A stretch of DNA of 64,000 nucleotides from Malachius bipustulatus. Taxonomy: Eukaryota > Arthropoda > Insecta > Coleoptera > Melyridae. The translations under genes were made by a program, and so were the position numbers. Shown here piece by piece: positions 60,471 through 64,000 of the stretch. The DNA is taken from the NCBI GenBank assembly GCA_910589415.1, contig OU342639.1, positions 16,872,268-16,936,267 on the forward strand, written 5' to 3'. How positions within the stretch are numbered: the first letter of the stretch is position 1; the number at the start of each line of letters is the position of its first letter. The notes beneath the pieces were generated by a model, which was not told the origin of the DNA, searched no databases, and saw nothing but the letters and a program-made list of their open reading frames with translations.

Positions 60471-61532
60471 TTACAAAAATTGTTCGAACTGACGACCCCC
60501 TTGTGCCACACATTCATCAATTCTTTTCAAAAATGATGCATTCACTGCTTGTAATGTGACATGATCAATGCTACGAAAGGCCTCTCTAATTCTTTCTTTC
60601 ATATTTTCTCTGGTGGTGACTTCATCTTGGTAGACCCGATCGTGTACATAACCCCAAAGAAAGAAATCGGGCTTCGTCAAATCAGGTGATCTCGCAGACC
60701 ATGGCACCGGACCTCCTCTGCCAATCCAGCGACCCTCAAATTGTTCATTTAAATACTCCCTAACCGTTCGACTATTGTGTGGAGGGGCACCATCATGCTG
60801 ATACCATAGTCTTCTGACGAGACCAAGGGGCAAATCATCGATGTACAATTGAAATTCGTTCTGGAGAAAGTCAAGGTATGTTTGTCCATTTAGTGGACCA
60901 TCAAAGAAATGTGGGCCAACAACTCTACCACCCAACACACCTCCCCAAACATTAAGAGACCATCGATGTTGGTTGTCAAGTGCCCGAATGAAACGGGGGT
61001 TTTGGTTGTCATAGTAATGAAAGTTGTGAATGTTGACTTCATCGTTTTTCTTAAATGTCGCTTCGTCAGTAAACAACACGTTAATAAAGAAACCATTTTC
61101 CTGCTGTTCCATATTTCGGGTCCACAAACAGAAATCTTGCCTCTCGATAAAATCATTTTCATTTAAAGCTTGCACTAACTGGACATGGTATGGATGGAAT
61201 TTATTTTTACGTGTTATTCTGGAGACACTGGTTTGGGGAATCTGCAGTTCTCGACTCAAGGCCCAGGAACTTGTGTGTGGGTTCTCTACAATACCTTGCA
61301 AAACTAGATGTTCATTTTCGCCTCTGGTCGCTGGTCTTCCACGAATACGTTTTTCGTACTGGACATTGCCCGTTCGCTTAAATCTTTCCTGCACCTTTTC
61401 TAAGTCTTTTGCTCTTGTGTGCCTTCTATCTGGATATTTCTGCGCATAGATTCTGGTCGCCAACAACGGGTTCTGCTCACTTTCACCCAGTACATAAATC
61501 ATATCCACCATTTCATTACACAAAAAATTCAT
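60471..61532 (-). CDS. Tc1/mariner-superfamily transposase, DD41D type, 353 aa, intact
   Basis: The enzyme cuts and pastes its element at TA. The N-terminus (about 5-60, VDMIYVLGESEQNPLLATRI, YPDRRH) matches the DUF4817-type helix-turn-helix common in insect transposases. A second HTH follows (about 75-112: SSWALSRELQIPQTSVSRI). The catalytic core has D156 (VLFTDEATF), D247 (YQHDGAPPH) and D289 (SPDLTKPDFFLWG), giving 41 residues between the last two. The frame is unbroken from ATG to stop. It lies between the long inverted repeats, transcribed leftwards. Confidence 0.9.
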   Translation of the reverse strand: MNFLCNEMVDMIYVLGESEQNPLLATRIYAQKYPDRRHTRAKDLEKVQERFKRTGNVQYEKRIRGRPATRGENEHLVLQGIVENPHTSSWALSRELQIPQTSVSRITRKNKFHPYHVQLVQALNENDFIERQDFCLWTRNMEQQENGFFINVLFTDEATFKKNDEVNIHNFHYYDNQNPRFIRALDNQHRWSLNVWGGVLGGRVVGPHFFDGPLNGQTYLDFLQNEFQLYIDDLPLGLVRRLWYQHDGAPPHNSRTVREYLNEQFEGRWIGRGGPVPWSARSPDLTKPDFFLWGYVHDRVYQDEVTTRENMKERIREAFRSIDHVTLQAVNASFLKRIDECVAQGGRQFEQFL

Positions 61533-62256
61533 TTTTTAGACAAAATTAAAACGTGGCTTACAGTAAAAGTCACTGTGACGTTAACATGTCAAAATTAATT
61601 GATTTTCATAGCACGCTACTTTAATTTCGATGAGATCTGTGTGCATTGTTGAGAAAATCCGAGTTATCTTCCAAACTATCAAATTTCGGGAAAAACATAA
61701 AGGGTGAAAAAGATATAAGACGAGACGCCTAATTATGAATAAAAATTAAAATACAGGGGCGCCATTTGAAAAAAATAAGTTATGACCCTTCAAAGTTTTC
61801 CAAAATTAATGTGTCACAACAAAATGATGTCACAGTGGAAGTAAACGATCTTGCCACCAAAAGATACTCCAGGCCATTGTTTACCCATGGGCCAAATCTC
61901 GGATCAATATCACAAAAATCAAGGATTCTGTGATTTTTATAACAAACTACTGCAAACGCATATTTTTATAGAAAGTTATTGATTATTTCAAAATGGCTGA
62001 CGCGAATTAAAAAAACCAAGCGGATTTATAATGCCTAAGGAAAGGCAAATCTAAATATGTAAAAATATACAGGGGTTACCATTTAAAAAAATGAAGTTGA
62101 ATGTGACCCTGAAGAAATGGTACACCCTGTATATGGGAAAATAATTTTACAAACTGCACTTTTTCCTTCCGTTTACTGTGCCGTTTGGTTCATTTCAATA
62201 TCACCGACGGTGTAGGTGCAATCGAGCTTTACCATATCAATGACTTACCCTGTATA

Positions 62257-62582
62257 CAGGCTGTTTCATTGTCAAACGGACAAACGGACAAAACGGACAA
62301 ACTGTGGATAGAGGACACCGAGGTGGTTCCATAAAACCAATGGTTAATGTGTCTCACGTCATTAATAACATAGATACAGGGTGTTTTATTTATATCTCCA
62401 ATTTCTTCAGAAGGGCATAACTAACGAAACACCCTGTATAATTTTTTGAAATTTGGTTAAAAAGTTTCCATTTCCCTGCACAAACGTTACTAAGAACGTG
62501 AGATACATGAGTTTTTTTAGAACCACCTCGGTGTCCTCTATCCTGTTATTACCTTTTGTACATTTACCAATGAAACACCCTG
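62257..62582. mobile_element. TA-flanked palindromic MITE, intact copy of the 21637-23156 family
   Basis: Ends CAGGCTGTTTCATTG and CAATGAAACACCCTG, TA at 62255-62256 and 62583-62584. Internal GATAGAGGACACCGAGGTGG inverts to CCACCTCGGTGTCCTCTATC. It abuts the DD41D element with only TATA between them. Confidence 0.85.
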
Positions 62583-62601
62583 TATAAATAATTTTACAGA
62601 C

Positions 62602-62690
62602 TGGCACGAGTGGGATTCGAACCCACGCGGTGACAGCGCCAACGGATTAGTAGACTGCTCTTCTAACCCGCTGAGCTACTGGACGCTCCC
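62602..62690 (-). tRNA. tRNA-like sequence (Ser-like, probably pseudogene or SINE-derived)
   Basis: Minus strand. A box TAGCTCAGCGGGTTAGA, anticodon loop CTACTAA, long variable region, T arm GTGGGTTCGAATCCCAC. The loop and T arm resemble tRNA-Ser(GCT), but the anticodon position reads ACT. The acceptor strands (GGAGCGT and TCGTGCC) and the anticodon stem pair poorly, which argues against a functional tRNA. Internal polymerase III promoter boxes are intact. Confidence 0.5.
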
Positions 62691-62975
62691 ATAGATTCTT
62701 TAATAAACGATTTTGTCCAAACAAAAGAGTGTAAAAGGTAGTGCCATGTTCCTTTAAGATTTGCGTCATTGTCAGGGTGTATATGTTGGAAAAAAAATAG
62801 CATACCATGTGCAAGAAAAGTGCTTAACTATTATTTTATTTCAATAACTCGTCCAATCAGATATTACACAGGTAGTCACACTGCGTTGCCTTGTCAAGCA
62901 CTTTTTTAAAGTAAAATTAATCATTTCTGCCGTCGTTATCAGCCGTCTCATACCTACTCATCCTTCATTACACTG
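62691..62975. other. Upstream region of the gag-like gene
   Basis: AT-rich, no reading frame. By position it may hold the promoter of the gene starting near 62976. Confidence 0.3.
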
Positions 62976-64000
62976 TTGTGCTTCGATCGAACAGTAGAGG
63001 CAAGAATTGTTCCGACCAAAATGCCGAAATATTACAGAAATAATAGTGAAGATAGTGATGTAGAACTTTCTAGGAAGCGAAGAAAACTTATTAAGAAGCT
63101 AGAGCAACTAGATAAACTAGATCAAAAGCAAAAGCAAAAGCGTCGGAGCACTAGCAGTAGCTCCTCAGGTAGTTATCTATCTATACTGTACATTGTTGTA
63201 CCTACAATATAATAGCAAAATATCCAGCTATAAAAATTAAAATTAAAAAAGTATAAAACTTTTGTGGGGACAAAACTTTCAATCCCCAATTTCTTTATAT
63301 AGGTAAAACTTTCAACCTATAATTATTCTTGAAACTTAAATAACAAAAGAACAATAGGGTAAGTAATGAAAAATATATTTTAGGTGAATCAACTGTCTCC
63401 AGATATCAGACTCGTAGACCAAATTACCAGGAGTCCGATATGGTAGAAATACCGGATGTTGATGAATTAGCAAGTGCCGTCAGTGTCAGTATCCAGGGAA
63501 GGCAGGAACAAGATAGCACAAACAAAATATAATCACCCTCAATTGAGTGATGATATTATGAAATTATTTGGGGAAGAACCCGCCGGTTCAGAACCAATAT
63601 TTGGACCGGAAATACACACAGTAGTAGCAGATCGGTGGAATAAATACTTAACACAAGGGTTGGAGAAACCTGAAAGAGAAGATATTACTAAGAAATATTA
63701 CATTCCCAAAAATATCCCACGGCTACGACCACCCGAATTAAATCCCGAATTGATTGCACCAATGAGTGAGTCATCAAAGAAAGACGATAAATACATAGCT
63801 ACAGTGCAAGCACAAATGGGATTGGGCCTAACATCCATTTCTCAAGTAATTAACAAAACTTTACAAAGGACCGAAACTGCTGGTGAATCAGAGGACGATG
63901 CAAGCTGGGTACACCTTATTGATGCAGGAAAACTAATATGTAATGCTTTTTATATGTTGTCTGCTACAAGAAAATTTCATGTAGAGTCTCAAATAAATGT
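62976..64000 (+). CDS. Element-associated gag-like protein, 5' part, probable introns or a frameshift, runs off window
   Basis: First segment 62976-63170: VEARIVPTKMPKYYRNNSED, then a basic coiled stretch (RKRRKLIKKLEQLDKLDQ) and a Ser run, ending at a candidate donor (TCAG/GTAGTT). The second starts after ATATATTTTAG (63383): ESTVSRYQTRRPNYQ and VEIPDVDELASAVSV. A +1 frame change at about 63475-63530 is needed to enter LSDDIMKLFGEEPAG, FGPEIHTVVADRWNKYL and LRPPELNPELIAPMSES, which stays open to 64000. The LFGE...FGPxIHxxxAxRW and LNPEL pattern resembles proteins encoded by DIRS-type and similar multicopy elements. That link is from memory and uncertain. The ATG at 63021 (MPKYYRN) is an equally good start. 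Confidence 0.5.

Larger units (their letters stand above)
48618..62252. mobile_element. DD41D Tc1/mariner element with about 700-bp inverted repeats, split by an LTR retrotransposon
   Basis: Ends are CAGGGTAAGTCATTGATATG (48618) and its inverse ending at 62252, with TA at 48616-48617 and 62253-62254. The left arm is 48618-48654 plus 59732-about 60395; the right arm is about 61560-62252. Without the 11,073-bp retrotransposon and its 4-bp duplication the element is 2,558 bp. An intact transposase lies between the arms, so it may be autonomous once the left end is considered; the split left terminus probably blocks its own mobility. Confidence 0.88.

Noticed and set aside
60890..61449. Frames overlapping the DD41D transposase on both strands
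   Set aside because: Out-of-frame shadows of the intact transposase.
62602..62690. Functional tRNA gene
   Set aside because: Acceptor and anticodon stems do not pair well and anticodon ACT is unusual for the Ser-like body; kept only as tRNA-like.

Overview
The window looks like insect nuclear DNA, probably from a beetle or relative with a large, AT-rich, transposon-loaded genome. The evidence is spliced host genes (GT-AG introns, phases that join), an insect-type Piwi, and dense non-LTR, Ty3/gypsy, Tc1/mariner, pogo, hAT and piggyBac-like repeats. Nothing bacterial is present. The species cannot be named from sequence alone.

Host genes. (1) 795-1826, minus strand: four internal exons of mitochondrial NAD-isocitrate dehydrogenase, gamma-type subunit; both gene ends lie outside what can be read. 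(2) 10565-33494, minus strand: a complete four-coding-exon Piwi-clade Argonaute gene of 837 codons plus stop. Its introns of about 4.1, 4.0 and 12.3 kb are packed with nested transposons. The protein has Asn in place of the third residue of the DEDH slicer tetrad, and Glu in place of the usual Gln in the MID 5'-phosphate pocket. (3) Two weak candidate exons lie at 7036-7223. (4) A gag-like, element-associated gene begins near 62976 and runs off the right end.

Mobile DNA, left to right. 2088-4264 is a palindromic MITE hit by a hAT element, itself hit by a LINE. 5030-6120 is a decayed LINE. 6709-6986 is a foldback. 8775-9610 is LINE debris. Intron 3 of piwi carries LINE-A (12.24-20.3 kb), which contains a piggyBac-like element and a Tc1/mariner foldback that in turn contains LINE-B with an intact 971-codon ORF2. 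It also holds a MITE with an internally deleted LINE (21.6-23.2 kb). Introns 2 and 1 carry a TA-flanked MITE and further LINE relics. 34.5-39.1 kb is a full-length Jockey-type LINE with a broken ORF2. 39-44 kb is a series of foldback MITEs. 44.45-48.5 kb is a foldback holding a pogo-like element holding LINE-E.

48618-62252 is a DD41D Tc1/mariner element with roughly 700-bp inverted repeats and an intact 353-codon transposase. Thirty-seven bases into its left repeat sits a complete 11,073-bp Ty3/gypsy-type LTR retrotransposon (48655-59727). Its two 1,604-bp LTRs differ, by eye, at one base. Its gag and pol overlap in the -1 frame, with an A AAA AAC heptamer and a hairpin at the right spacing.

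The main biological thread is that a Piwi gene, a member of the transposon-silencing family, is itself swollen by transposons and carries altered active-site residues, next to very young transposon insertions.
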